Source: Pullilachnospira_A gallistercoris (GTDB lineage Bacteria; Bacillota; Clostridia; Lachnospirales; Lachnospiraceae). From it: 17,072 nt of DNA. Positions 1-6,595 of the stretch are shown here, one piece after another. Positions within the stretch are counted from its first letter, which is position 1, and each line of letters opens with the position of its first letter. The position numbers were made by a program, and so were the translations under genes. The notes below the pieces were generated by a model that saw only the letters and a list, made by a program, of their open reading frames with translations, ran no database searches and was not told the origin of the DNA. The DNA lies in assembly GCA_018712125.1 (NCBI GenBank), contig DVHM01000188.1, positions 1 to 17,072 on the forward strand. Direction: 5' to 3'.

Positions 1-518
1 CCACTTGTTGCGATACCTTAAACGGGGAGTATGATTTCGATACGCCGACCTTTCGGAAAGCCCTGCAGCTTCTGCGAAGAATCAGCCAGATGGAAATCCG
101 ATATAATGAGAATACAGAATACCAGGAACTGTTTGCGGAGGATTACCTGTTTCAATTTGACAATATGATGCCTTATGTGGAGGCCGGGTGGGAATTTCTT
201 CCAATGCCTTCCATAAACGGAGAAGTATCCGTATCTCCGGTTCAGATGGGTTATAATGTGATCAATCCAAACAGCGAAAAGCAGGAATTGGCGATGGAGT
301 ACATGTCCCTTCTGGCGGAGATGGGGCAATATGCAAGAAAGGATACGGCGCAGCAGTATCCACTGTTGGCGGATATTTTTGAGAATCGCGCAAAATGTAT
401 TTACGGAAATTATGCGGAATACGGCGATGCGCTGGATGCTTATTGCAACGGGGAGATGACGGAGGATGAGGCGGTGGAAGCGATTGAGGAACAGACGCGA
501 CGCAGAATGCAGCAATAG
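1..518 (+). CDS. Sugar ABC transporter substrate-binding protein, C-terminal part (5' end outside window)
   Basis: The frame is open from the first bases (first full codon at 3) to TAG at 516-518, giving about 171 residues of a longer lipoprotein. The segment WEFLPMPSINGEVSVSPVQ, followed by a Y-N-V-I-N-P-N-S stretch and an A-M-E-Y-M helix, is the usual C-lobe pattern of family 1 extracellular solute-binding proteins: a P-rich strand, an 'inp.S' turn, then a helix that moves with the lobe. The tail TEDEAVEAIEEQTRRRMQQ is the usual terminal helix of the family. The two permease genes that follow support the assignment. The ligand cannot be read from this fragment, and the signal peptide and lipobox lie upstream of the window. 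Confidence 0.75.
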   Translation, partial: TCCDTLNGEYDFDTPTFRKALQLLRRISQMEIRYNENTEYQELFAEDYLFQFDNMMPYVEAGWEFLPMPSINGEVSVSPVQMGYNVINPNSEKQELAMEYMSLLAEMGQYARKDTAQQYPLLADIFENRAKCIYGNYAEYGDALDAYCNGEMTEDEAVEAIEEQTRRRMQQ

Positions 519-1320
519 ATGGTGGACTTTTCGGCAGCAGATGAAGTTTATGGCTCTTCCGGGAATCATCGGTGTCGGAATTTTGTATTTGATTCCGGGA
601 TGCGCTCTCTTTTACTATGCCCTGATCAATAATGTATTTCAGAAGAAGTTTGTGGGATTGGAAAATTTTTTAGAGATTCTCTCCAATCCCTATTTCCTTT
701 TGGCATTGAAAAATACGATTCTTATGCTTGGACTTTTTCTCCTTTTGACGCTTTTGTTCGGAATGATTCTGTGTATCCCTGTGGCTTTTTTCGGGTGGAA
801 GATGGCGGCTTTTTCCCTGATTTTACTGGTTCCCTTGTTTATGCCATCTGTTCTTTCTGTGGAGATTGTGGAAATGTTTGGCGGCAGTTGGTCTCCTCGG
901 ATGCAGCTTCTTGCCCTTTTCCTCTGGCGCAATACAGGCGCCGTCTTTCTCCTGCTTGCCGTCGGTTTGCAAAGTCTGGATCGAGAATTACTGGATGCGG
1001 CGAAGATGGACGGAGCGGGGCGGTTGGATATCTTTTGGCACATACATCTGCCTATGATACGCGTTTATTTTGGGGTAAGTGCGGTGTTTCTTATCATGCA
1101 GTTTTTTGGTATCTTTCGGGAAAGTTATCTGCTGTTTGGCACCAGCTTTCCGCCGGATGAGGTCTATCTGCTTCAACACTATATGCACAACCATTTCCTG
1201 CGCCTGAATTATCCGTATCTGGCTGCGTCAGCGCTTCTTTTCACACTGTTTTTAATCAGTGCTGTAGCCATAACGCGGATCATGGTGATTTACGTAAGGA
1301 GGGAGGGGAAAGACCGATGA
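466..1320 (+). CDS. Carbohydrate ABC transporter permease, MalF/UgpA type
   Basis: The protein is a 284-residue inner-membrane permease with about six hydrophobic segments. The ATPase-docking EAA loop is clear: D-A-A-K-M-D-G, nine residues, then I-H-L-P (codons near 990-1050). This is the MalF-side half of a sugar importer; the MalG-side half follows with a 4-base ATGA overlap at 1317-1320, which implies translational coupling. The start is uncertain. ATG 466 lies 53 bases inside the binding-protein gene, directly behind a GGAGG that is too close for normal use. ATG 541, at residue 26, is an alternative with a weaker upstream GGTGGA. The basic N-terminus from 466 (MRRWKRLRNRR) would suit the cytoplasmic side. 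Substrate unknown. Confidence 0.85.
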   Translation: MRRWKRLRNRRDAECSNRWWTFRQQMKFMALPGIIGVGILYLIPGCALFYYALINNVFQKKFVGLENFLEILSNPYFLLALKNTILMLGLFLLLTLLFGMILCIPVAFFGWKMAAFSLILLVPLFMPSVLSVEIVEMFGGSWSPRMQLLALFLWRNTGAVFLLLAVGLQSLDRELLDAAKMDGAGRLDIFWHIHLPMIRVYFGVSAVFLIMQFFGIFRESYLLFGTSFPPDEVYLLQHYMHNHFLRLNYPYLAASALLFTLFLISAVAITRIMVIYVRREGKDR

Positions 1321-1943
1321 GAATGCCATTGTTATTTCTTTCGTATGGAAATTCTATGATATATGCCTTTGGAACGGCTTTTTTTGCCACGCTGATTGCC
1401 ATTCCCACGGGATATGCGTTGGCACGGTGGAAGAGTATCTGGATGAAAATCCTGTTCTGGTGCTGCGTTGTGCTGCTGTTTCTTCCTTTCCAGGTAACGA
1501 TGCTGCCACAGTATATCCTGCTGGATTTCGCCGGGCTTCTGGATACCCGTTGGGCGATACTGCTGCCGGGGATGGTTTCCCCGCTGCCGATTCTGATTCT
1601 GTGGATGGGAAATCGGCGTGTGCCGTGGGAGTATGAAGATGCTTTCCTGTTGGAATCCTCTTCACTGTTTTCCTATTTTCGCTTTGTACTTCTGCCGGAT
1701 TTAGGCGGTGTAGCTGCCGCAGCCTTTGCCATCACATTTCTGCTGAATTGGAATCTGGTGGATGCGGCATTGATTTTCCTGAAAGATCGAGCGTTATGGC
1801 CTCTCTCGCTTGTACTGCTTGAGCAGGAGGGGAGAACACGGCAGTATTATGTGATGCTTGATATGCTGCCGGTGTTGGTGGGAATGGTGGTACTTTATGT
1901 TCTCATGAAGAAGAAAATACGATCAAAATGTGTTTTCGGATGA
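1317..1943 (+). CDS. Carbohydrate ABC transporter permease, MalG/UgpE type, unusually short
   Basis: This 208-residue membrane protein is the second permease of the importer. ATG 1317 overlaps the upstream stop and follows AAGGAGGGAGG. The opening N-S-M-I-Y-A ... G-Y-A-L-A-R-W matches the second membrane segment of MalG-type permeases, so the first membrane span and loop (roughly 70 residues in typical 270-280-residue members) are absent. No in-frame start further upstream would restore them. The EAA loop is recognisable but weak: D-A-F-L-L-E-S, nine residues, then V-L-L-P, with Ser at the conserved Gly. About five membrane spans remain. It may be a reduced but working subunit or a decaying one; the intact frame and coupling favour function. 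Confidence 0.75.
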   Translation: MRMPLLFLSYGNSMIYAFGTAFFATLIAIPTGYALARWKSIWMKILFWCCVVLLFLPFQVTMLPQYILLDFAGLLDTRWAILLPGMVSPLPILILWMGNRRVPWEYEDAFLLESSSLFSYFRFVLLPDLGGVAAAAFAITFLLNWNLVDAALIFLKDRALWPLSLVLLEQEGRTRQYYVMLDMLPVLVGMVVLYVLMKKKIRSKCVFG

Positions 1944-1980
1944 CCGTTCGTCACGAAAAGTGACCGTTCGATACAAAAAG
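1941..1980. promoter_or_regulatory. Two tandem 20-bp direct repeats resembling LytTR regulator sites
   Basis: TGACCGTTCGTCACGAAAAG (1941-1960) is followed directly by TGACCGTTCGATACAAAAAG (1961-1980); 17 of 20 positions agree. The 20-bp period places both copies on the same helix face. The core ACCGTTCGTC equals the site known for AlgR, a LytTR-domain response regulator, and LytTR proteins bind paired direct repeats about two helical turns apart. The first copy includes the permease stop codon. No LytTR regulator gene is in the window. Spacing to the proposed promoter (2087-2115) is longer than usual for an activator. Confidence 0.45.
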
Positions 1981-1996
1981 CTTGCTGATGGGAGAG

Positions 1997-2010
1997 TGTA
2001 ATGTTACATT
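1997..2010. promoter_or_regulatory. Short palindrome, possible operator
   Basis: TGTAA-TG-TTACA (1997-2008) is a perfect inverted repeat with 5-bp arms; AATGT-T-ACATT (2000-2010) overlaps it. It sits between the LytTR-like repeats and the DUF4230 promoter. Short palindromes in AT-rich spacers arise by chance, so this is weak. Confidence 0.2.
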
Positions 2011-2086
2011 GATTGTGAAGTCAGGGATGACTGTTTACAAGCGAGGAGAGGAGGGGGAGAGAATACATAAATAACGAAGACGGAGA

Positions 2087-2115
2087 GTGACTTCCTCGGT
2101 CAGACATGGTAAAAT
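2087..2115 (+). promoter_or_regulatory. Promoter of the DUF4230-rsmF pair
   Basis: GTGACT (2087-2092), a 17-base spacer, then TAAAAT (2110-2115), preceded by TGG, which makes an extended -10. Transcription would begin near 2122, giving a leader of about 29 bases with GAAAGAGGA ahead of ATG 2151. Confidence 0.5.
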
Positions 2116-2150
2116 GAGAAGAATCATAGAATACGAAAGAGGAATTTTTT

Positions 2151-2729
2151 ATGAAAAAAGTAAAAGTAGTTATGATTGTTCTCGCTGCCGCAGTGGTTAT
2201 CGGATGCGGTGGATTTTTCGGGATGAAGGCGCTTCTTTCTTCCGAGAGTAAGACGACGAAAATAGGATTTGAAAATATCGGCGAGCTGGCCACGCAGTCA
2301 GCATACTGTACGCAGGTCAACGTGACGGACGCGTCCAGGGAGTTTAACGGGGTTACCATCCCTTTTACTCAGAGCAAATATGTGTACAGTTATGACTTCG
2401 TGATCAAGGCCGGATTTGATTTTGGGGAAATCGAGTGGGAGAAAAAGGGGAATACCATTGAGGTCAGACTGCCGGAGGCGAAAATCCTCAGCAATGAAAT
2501 CGATCTGGATTCTTTCCAGGTTTATGTGGAGGATGAAAGTATTTTCCGGCAGATTACTCTGGAAGAAAACAATGAGGCCCTGGAGACGCTGAAACAGGAC
2601 GCACAGGACAATGCTGTCGCCAACGGGCTTTTGGATAACGCGCGGGAGAATGCCCAGACAATTTTGCGGGGATTTTTCGCGAGCGCCTATGACCCGGAAG
2701 ACTACGACATCGTCTTTCTGGATAAATGA
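2151..2729 (+). CDS. Membrane-anchored DUF4230 family protein
   Basis: The 192-residue product begins with MKKVKVVMIVLAAAVVIG, one uncleaved N-terminal membrane anchor with no convincing lipobox despite a nearby Cys, so most of the protein is outside the cytoplasm. The rest matches the DUF4230 layout: an ELATQSAYCTQV strand near residues 45-55, a repeated beta pattern with YDFVIKAGFDFGEI, the V-R-L-P-E-A-K-I-L segment at about 105-113, a T-L-E-E-N-N turn, and a C-terminal helix with A-V-A-N-G-L-L and A-R-E-N-A. No catalytic residues are apparent and the family has no established function. The start follows GAAAGAGGA with good spacing. The stop overlaps a possible ATG (2726) of the next frame, so the two genes are likely cotranscribed. 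Confidence 0.75.
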   Translation: MKKVKVVMIVLAAAVVIGCGGFFGMKALLSSESKTTKIGFENIGELATQSAYCTQVNVTDASREFNGVTIPFTQSKYVYSYDFVIKAGFDFGEIEWEKKGNTIEVRLPEAKILSNEIDLDSFQVYVEDESIFRQITLEENNEALETLKQDAQDNAVANGLLDNARENAQTILRGFFASAYDPEDYDIVFLDK

Positions 2730-2767
2730 TCAACAGTGAGCAGAAAAAGGAATGCGAGGAGGAAGAA

Positions 2768-4264
2768 ATGCTGCCGGAAGAGTTTTGCAGTCGCATGAGA
2801 AAGATGTTGGGAGAGGAGTATCCGGCTTTCCTGGAGAGTTATGAGGGAAAGCGGTATCAGGCCCTGCGGTTGAATCCATTGAAGGGGAACCCGGAGGGCT
2901 TTTTTGCGCGGACGGGGCTGGAGCTGGAACAGGTGCCCTGGTGCCGGGAGGGATTCTATTACGGGGACGGGACGGATGCCATCGCCCGACAGCCGGGAAA
3001 ACATCCCTACCACGAGGCGGGCGTCTACTATATTCAGGAGCCCAGCGCCATGGCGCCGGTGGAGTATCTGGATGCGCGTCCGGGGATGCGGATACTGGAT
3101 CTGTGCGCGGCGCCGGGAGGAAAGAGCACTCAGATCGCCGGGAAAATGCAGGGACAGGGCATTCTTGTCAGCAATGAAATCCATCCTGCCAGGGCCGGGA
3201 TCCTCTCGGAGAATATGGAGCGGATGGGCGTCAGGAACGGCATTGTGACCAATGAGACGCCCGGGCGTCTGGCAGAACATTTCCCGGAATATTTTGACCG
3301 GATTCTCGTGGACGCGCCCTGTTCCGGGGAGGGGATGTTTCGGAAAAACGACGGGGCGGCGGAAGAGTGGAGTCCGCAGAATGTGCGCATGTGCGCCGAG
3401 CGGCAGGATGAGATTCTGGAGGAGGCGTACCGGATGCTTGCGCCCGGCGGAAGGCTGGTGTATTCCACCTGTACTTTTGCCCCGGAGGAGGACGAGGGCA
3501 GCGTTGCCAGATTTTTGATGAGACACAGTGATATCCAGGTGGTTTTGGCGGAACCGTTTCCCGGAATGGAAGCGGGGAGAGCGGAATGGTTGGGCGAGAA
3601 TTTTTCAGATGAACATGCGGAGCAGATTTCAGAACGGGTTTCGGAACAGCTTGCCGGTCAGATCGGCCGCACGATTCGCCTGTGGCCCCACCATCTGAAG
3701 GGAGAGGGGCATTTTGCCGCTGTGCTGGAAAAAGAAGGAGAGCCAGAAGACCGTGTTTTCCCAGGCAAGGAGGAGAAGGGCGTTTCTTCGAAAAATTACG
3801 GAGAATTTCTGCAGTTTGCGAAGGAAAATCTGAGGGAAACGCCGGAGGGGATCTTTACATATTTTGGCGATCAGCTCTATTTGTTGCCGCCGCACAGTCC
3901 TTCGCTGAAAGGATTGAAGGTACTGAGGGCGGGGCTTCATCTTGGGACGAGGAAAAAGAACCGGTTTGAGCCTTCCCACGCCCTGGCTCTCGCCCTCCAT
4001 CCCGGAGAAGCTCTGCACTGTGCGAGGCTCTCCCTTTGCGAGGAAGGTAAAAGGGGGCAGGATGAGGCTCTGGCTTACGCCTATTTTCGTGGCGAAACCT
4101 TTCCCTGGGAAGGCGAGAAGGGCTGGTATCTGATCGCGGTGGACGATTATGCTATAGGCTGGGGAAAGCTGGCCGGCGGGATTATGAAAAATCACTATCC
4201 GCGGGGATTGCGGAGAGATCTGTCTGCGCCATCTCATCCAGAAAATACTGCATGCTCTTCGTGA
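2768..4264 (+). CDS. rsmF: RsmF/NOL1-NOP2-Sun family rRNA (cytosine-C5) methyltransferase
   Basis: The enzyme transfers a methyl group from S-adenosylmethionine to C5 of cytosine in rRNA. From ATG 2768 (498 residues) the parts are: N-terminal RNA-binding region (1-80); SAM motif L-D-L-C-A-A-P-G-G-K-S (109-120); acidic N-E-I (136-138); V-D-A-P-C-S-G-E-G-M with C185; Y-S-T-C-T with nucleophile C235; and a C-terminal RsmF-type/PUA-like region ending in W-G-K ... K-N-H-Y-P-R-G-L-R-R. ATG 2768 is preferred over the in-frame ATG 2726 because AGGAGG at 2757-2762 serves it; ATG 2726 would add 14 acidic residues but is coupled to the DUF4230 stop. About 15 residues beyond the conserved end run into the convergent LysR gene (83-base overlap). 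Which rRNA position is modified cannot be told. Confidence 0.88.
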   Translation: MLPEEFCSRMRKMLGEEYPAFLESYEGKRYQALRLNPLKGNPEGFFARTGLELEQVPWCREGFYYGDGTDAIARQPGKHPYHEAGVYYIQEPSAMAPVEYLDARPGMRILDLCAAPGGKSTQIAGKMQGQGILVSNEIHPARAGILSENMERMGVRNGIVTNETPGRLAEHFPEYFDRILVDAPCSGEGMFRKNDGAAEEWSPQNVRMCAERQDEILEEAYRMLAPGGRLVYSTCTFAPEEDEGSVARFLMRHSDIQVVLAEPFPGMEAGRAEWLGENFSDEHAEQISERVSEQLAGQIGRTIRLWPHHLKGEGHFAAVLEKEGEPEDRVFPGKEEKGVSSKNYGEFLQFAKENLRETPEGIFTYFGDQLYLLPPHSPSLKGLKVLRAGLHLGTRKKNRFEPSHALALALHPGEALHCARLSLCEEGKRGQDEALAYAYFRGETFPWEGEKGWYLIAVDDYAIGWGKLAGGIMKNHYPRGLRRDLSAPSHPENTACSS

Positions 4265-5099
4265 GATATTTGCTCTGATGATAGATCAGAACGAAGGATC
4301 TGGACATATTGAAATCCTTCACTCTCAGGCGGCGAAGCTGTCCCGACTCCAGATAGGGCGTCGCCAGACGATCGGGCAGCAGCAGAACACCCTGTCCGAG
4401 AAGACAGAGAGAGATCAGTGCCTTGGTGCTGGCGCTCTCGGAGATGATCGTCGGTTTTCCGCCGGTCTGCATGAACATTTTCTGTATGATATTGCGGCTG
4501 CCGCTGCCTTCCTCCCGCAGGAGCATGGGAAGGCGGGTGGCCTCTTTTAAACTGATTTCCTCCTTTTCCCGGTTGGCGAGAGCTTTGCAGGAAGGGCTGT
4601 AAACCAGGTACATTTCCTCGGTACACAGCGGCATACAGTGGAAAAGCACGGCGTTGGCGGGGGTGTCCACAATGGCAAAATCCAGCTCGTTGTGCAGCAC
4701 AGCCTTTTCCATGCGGCTGGAATTTTCAATGCGGGTAAAAATCGGAATGTCCGGATACTTTTTGCAGAAATCCGACAGAACCGCCGGCAGGTAGAGGGCG
4801 CCAAAGGCTACATTGCTGCCGATGCGGATGCCGGAAGTGCTCTCCTCGTCTTTGATCATTTCCCGGACCTCCTCCAGTTGGGAGAGGATGGAATTTGCGT
4901 ATTGCCAGAGCATAAGACCGGCTTTTGTAATATAGATTTTCCGGTTCATGCGCTCGAACAGCATGACACCGTAGTAGGATTCCAGATCTTTGATTGCGTT
5001 GCTTACCGCGGGCTGGGACAGATGGAGCCGCTCAGCGGCCTTGGTAATGCTTCCCGTCCGGTAGACCTCGACGAAAATTTTTAAGTGTCTTAGAGTCAT
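4182..5099 (-). CDS. LysR-type transcriptional regulator, CysL-like
   Basis: The 305-residue protein has the family layout: an N-terminal winged helix-turn-helix (1-60) with GSITKAAERLHLSQPAVSN, where A-A and S-Q-P-A-V-S are the diagnostic positions, a linker helix (about 62-88), and a two-lobed periplasmic-binding-like effector domain (about 90-295). The N-terminal half most resembles CysL/CysB-like regulators of sulfur metabolism, but effectors cannot be assigned from sequence. The ATG (5097-5099 on the complement) follows GGGGGAA. The gene diverges from the radical SAM gene at 5227 across 127 AT-rich bases, the standard arrangement for a LysR protein controlling its neighbour. Its last 83 bases overlap the end of rsmF. 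Confidence 0.88.
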   Translation of the reverse strand: MTLRHLKIFVEVYRTGSITKAAERLHLSQPAVSNAIKDLESYYGVMLFERMNRKIYITKAGLMLWQYANSILSQLEEVREMIKDEESTSGIRIGSNVAFGALYLPAVLSDFCKKYPDIPIFTRIENSSRMEKAVLHNELDFAIVDTPANAVLFHCMPLCTEEMYLVYSPSCKALANREKEEISLKEATRLPMLLREEGSGSRNIIQKMFMQTGGKPTIISESASTKALISLCLLGQGVLLLPDRLATPYLESGQLRRLRVKDFNMSRSFVLIYHQSKYLTKSMQYFLDEMAQTDLSAIPADSDFS

Positions 5100-5226
5100 G
5101 AAAAATTCCCCCTTTATCTTATATAAAAATTCAAATATATATCATATTAACATTGAAATTGAATTATGAAAAGAGTTGATATATGCTTATATACAGAGTG
5201 TGAAAAAGGAAAAGGGAGGCGGAAAA
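5100..5226. promoter_or_regulatory. Divergent LysR / radical SAM control region
   Basis: This is a very AT-rich spacer in a GC-richer neighbourhood. It holds an inverted repeat TTCAA (5130-5134) ... TTGAA (5153-5157), with a second TTGAA at 5159, and several ATAT stretches suited to a bending LysR site. A rightward promoter is possible with TTGAAT (5159-5164), a 17-base spacer and TATGCT (5182-5187). AGGGAGG (5213-5219) is the ribosome binding site for ATG 5227. No single T-N11-A box stands out enough to name. Confidence 0.45.
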
Positions 5227-6351
5227 ATGCCGGCGATCAGTGTGTTGATGAAACCATCCTCCGGGATGTGCAATATGGACTGTGATTATTGTTTCTACTG
5301 TGACGAGACGGCAAAACGGCAGCAGGAGTCTTATGGGTTCATGTCGGAGCAGACCTTAAAGAATGTGATACGGAAGACCATGCTGCGCGCGGAGGGGGTG
5401 GTCAGCTATGCTTTCCAGGGAGGCGAGCCGACGCTGCGGGGACTGGATTTCTTTCGCCGGGTCATGGAATATGAGAGACAGTATAACAAAAAGGGATTGC
5501 AAGTACAGAACGCCCTTCAGACCAACGGGATTCTCATCGATGAGGATTGGTGCGCTTTTTTCCGGGAGCATCATTTTCTGGTGGGCGTATCGCTGGACGG
5601 CACCGGAGAAATCCATGACAGATTCCGTCACATGAGAGGCGACAGGAGCGCTACCTTTGACCGGGTCGTCCGGGGTATCCATCTGCTGGAGGATTACGGC
5701 GTAGATTTCAATATTCTCACGGTGGTTCATCGGGAGGTGGCTTCCCATGTGAGGGAGATTTATGATTTTTACAGGGAGATGGGCTGGAATTATCAGCAGT
5801 ACATCGCCTGTCTGGATCCGCTGGGGGAGACCAGAGGGGAAAGCGAGTTCGCGCTGGATCCTGCCATGTACGGGAAATTTCTCACAGAGCTGTTTGATCT
5901 GTGGTACGCGGACTGGAAGAAGGGACGGCAGCCTTATATCCGGCAGTTTGAAAATTATGTCGGTATCTTGCTGGGATATCCGCCGGAAGCCTGTGATCAG
6001 CGGGGCGTCTGCGGCATTACCAATGTGGTGGAGGCGGACGGCAGTGTGTACCCCTGTGATTTCTATATGCTGGACGCGTATCGTCTGGGAAATTTCAACG
6101 AGAACCGTCTGGATGAGATCGACGCGAAGCGGGAGGAGATTGGCTTCGTGGAGCGATCCCGAAAGCTGGAAAAGAGTTGCCTTGCCTGCCCCTACTACCG
6201 GCTTTGCCGGGGAGGCTGCCAGAGACATCGGGATCCGGTGGAGGGAACGGGGGAATATCACAATTATTTCTGTGAGAGCTATCGGATCTTTTTTGACGCC
6301 TGTCTGGGGCGGATGGAGGAGATGGCAGAGACGATTCGGCGCCGGGGCTAG
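5227..6351 (+). CDS. Radical SAM/SPASM protein, anaerobic sulfatase-maturating enzyme type
   Basis: The 374-residue enzyme probably oxidises the active-site Cys or Ser of a sulfatase to formylglycine without oxygen. It keeps the radical SAM cluster motif C15-x3-C19-x2-C22, the G-G-E-P-T motif (65-69), and all eight SPASM cysteines for two auxiliary [4Fe-4S] clusters: C256, C262, C277, C318, C321, C327, C331 and C349. Asp278, directly after C277 in Y-P-C-D-F, corresponds to the proposed catalytic base of the Clostridium perfringens enzyme. MPAISVLMKPSSGMCNMDC is a typical start for this family. ATG 5227 is chosen for its AGGGAGG; a TTG at 5176 in frame has no such site. No sulfatase is encoded in the window, so another peptide-modifying role is possible. 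Confidence 0.85.
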   Translation: MPAISVLMKPSSGMCNMDCDYCFYCDETAKRQQESYGFMSEQTLKNVIRKTMLRAEGVVSYAFQGGEPTLRGLDFFRRVMEYERQYNKKGLQVQNALQTNGILIDEDWCAFFREHHFLVGVSLDGTGEIHDRFRHMRGDRSATFDRVVRGIHLLEDYGVDFNILTVVHREVASHVREIYDFYREMGWNYQQYIACLDPLGETRGESEFALDPAMYGKFLTELFDLWYADWKKGRQPYIRQFENYVGILLGYPPEACDQRGVCGITNVVEADGSVYPCDFYMLDAYRLGNFNENRLDEIDAKREEIGFVERSRKLEKSCLACPYYRLCRGGCQRHRDPVEGTGEYHNYFCESYRIFFDACLGRMEEMAETIRRRG

Positions 6352-6391
6352 GGCTGATGTCGAAGAATAGAATTTTATTTAAAAATAGCAC

Positions 6392-6420
6392 TTGCGGATA
6401 ACGTGGGAGCGTGCTATACT
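6392..6420 (+). promoter_or_regulatory. Promoter of the Rpn nuclease gene
   Basis: TTGCGG (6392-6397), a 17-base spacer, then TATACT (6415-6420), preceded by TGC, an extended -10. Transcription would start near 6427 and give a leader of about 170 bases before ATG 6596, which is long for this kind of gene. Confidence 0.65.
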
Positions 6421-6483
6421 TTATTCATATAAAAAATTTCATTTTTATAGAAATAAGCATCGATTTATCAAAGTATTTTCATT

Positions 6484-6595
6484 GGCAGGTCTGCCGTTCT
6501 TTGTGGAAGTTCTCCACACAAATCCATGCTTAACAAAACTGAACAGGCGGGGATTTGTGTGGCAGCATTCCCCGCAGCTAAAAGGGGGAAGCTGT
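6484..6595 (+). promoter_or_regulatory. Structured leader with competing hairpins and a sequestered ribosome binding site
   Basis: Several exact complementarities share bases. GGCA/TGCC (6484-6495) forms a small hairpin. A:B is TGTGGA (6502-6507) with TCCACA (6513-6518). B:C is CCACACAAATCC (6514-6525) with GGATTTGTGTGG (6551-6562), 12 perfect pairs. C:D is GCGGGGA (6547-6553) with TCCCCGC (6569-6575), 7 perfect pairs. D:SD is CAGC-A-TTCCCC (6563-6573) with GGGGAAGCTG (6585-6594), ten pairs and one bulge, which covers the GGGGGAA ribosome binding site. B:C excludes both A:B and C:D, and C:D excludes D:SD. This is the logic of a translational switch. It is not a riboswitch class I recognise, and no ligand is apparent. 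Confidence 0.5.

Noticed and set aside
1950..1964. GTCAC-GAAAA-GTGAC hairpin as terminator of the sugar transporter operon
   Set aside because: Only five pairs and no following T-run; it is a by-product of the tandem repeat.
5176..5226. TTG start that would lengthen the radical SAM enzyme by 17 residues
   Set aside because: Relatives begin at the MPxxSxLxKP segment, and AGGGAGG is correctly spaced for ATG 5227, not for 5176.
6392..6595. N-terminal extension of the Rpn protein by 68 residues
   Set aside because: The stretch contains the -35, the extended -10 and the hairpin leader; the first codon is the -35 hexamer itself, and the good ribosome binding site serves ATG 6596.
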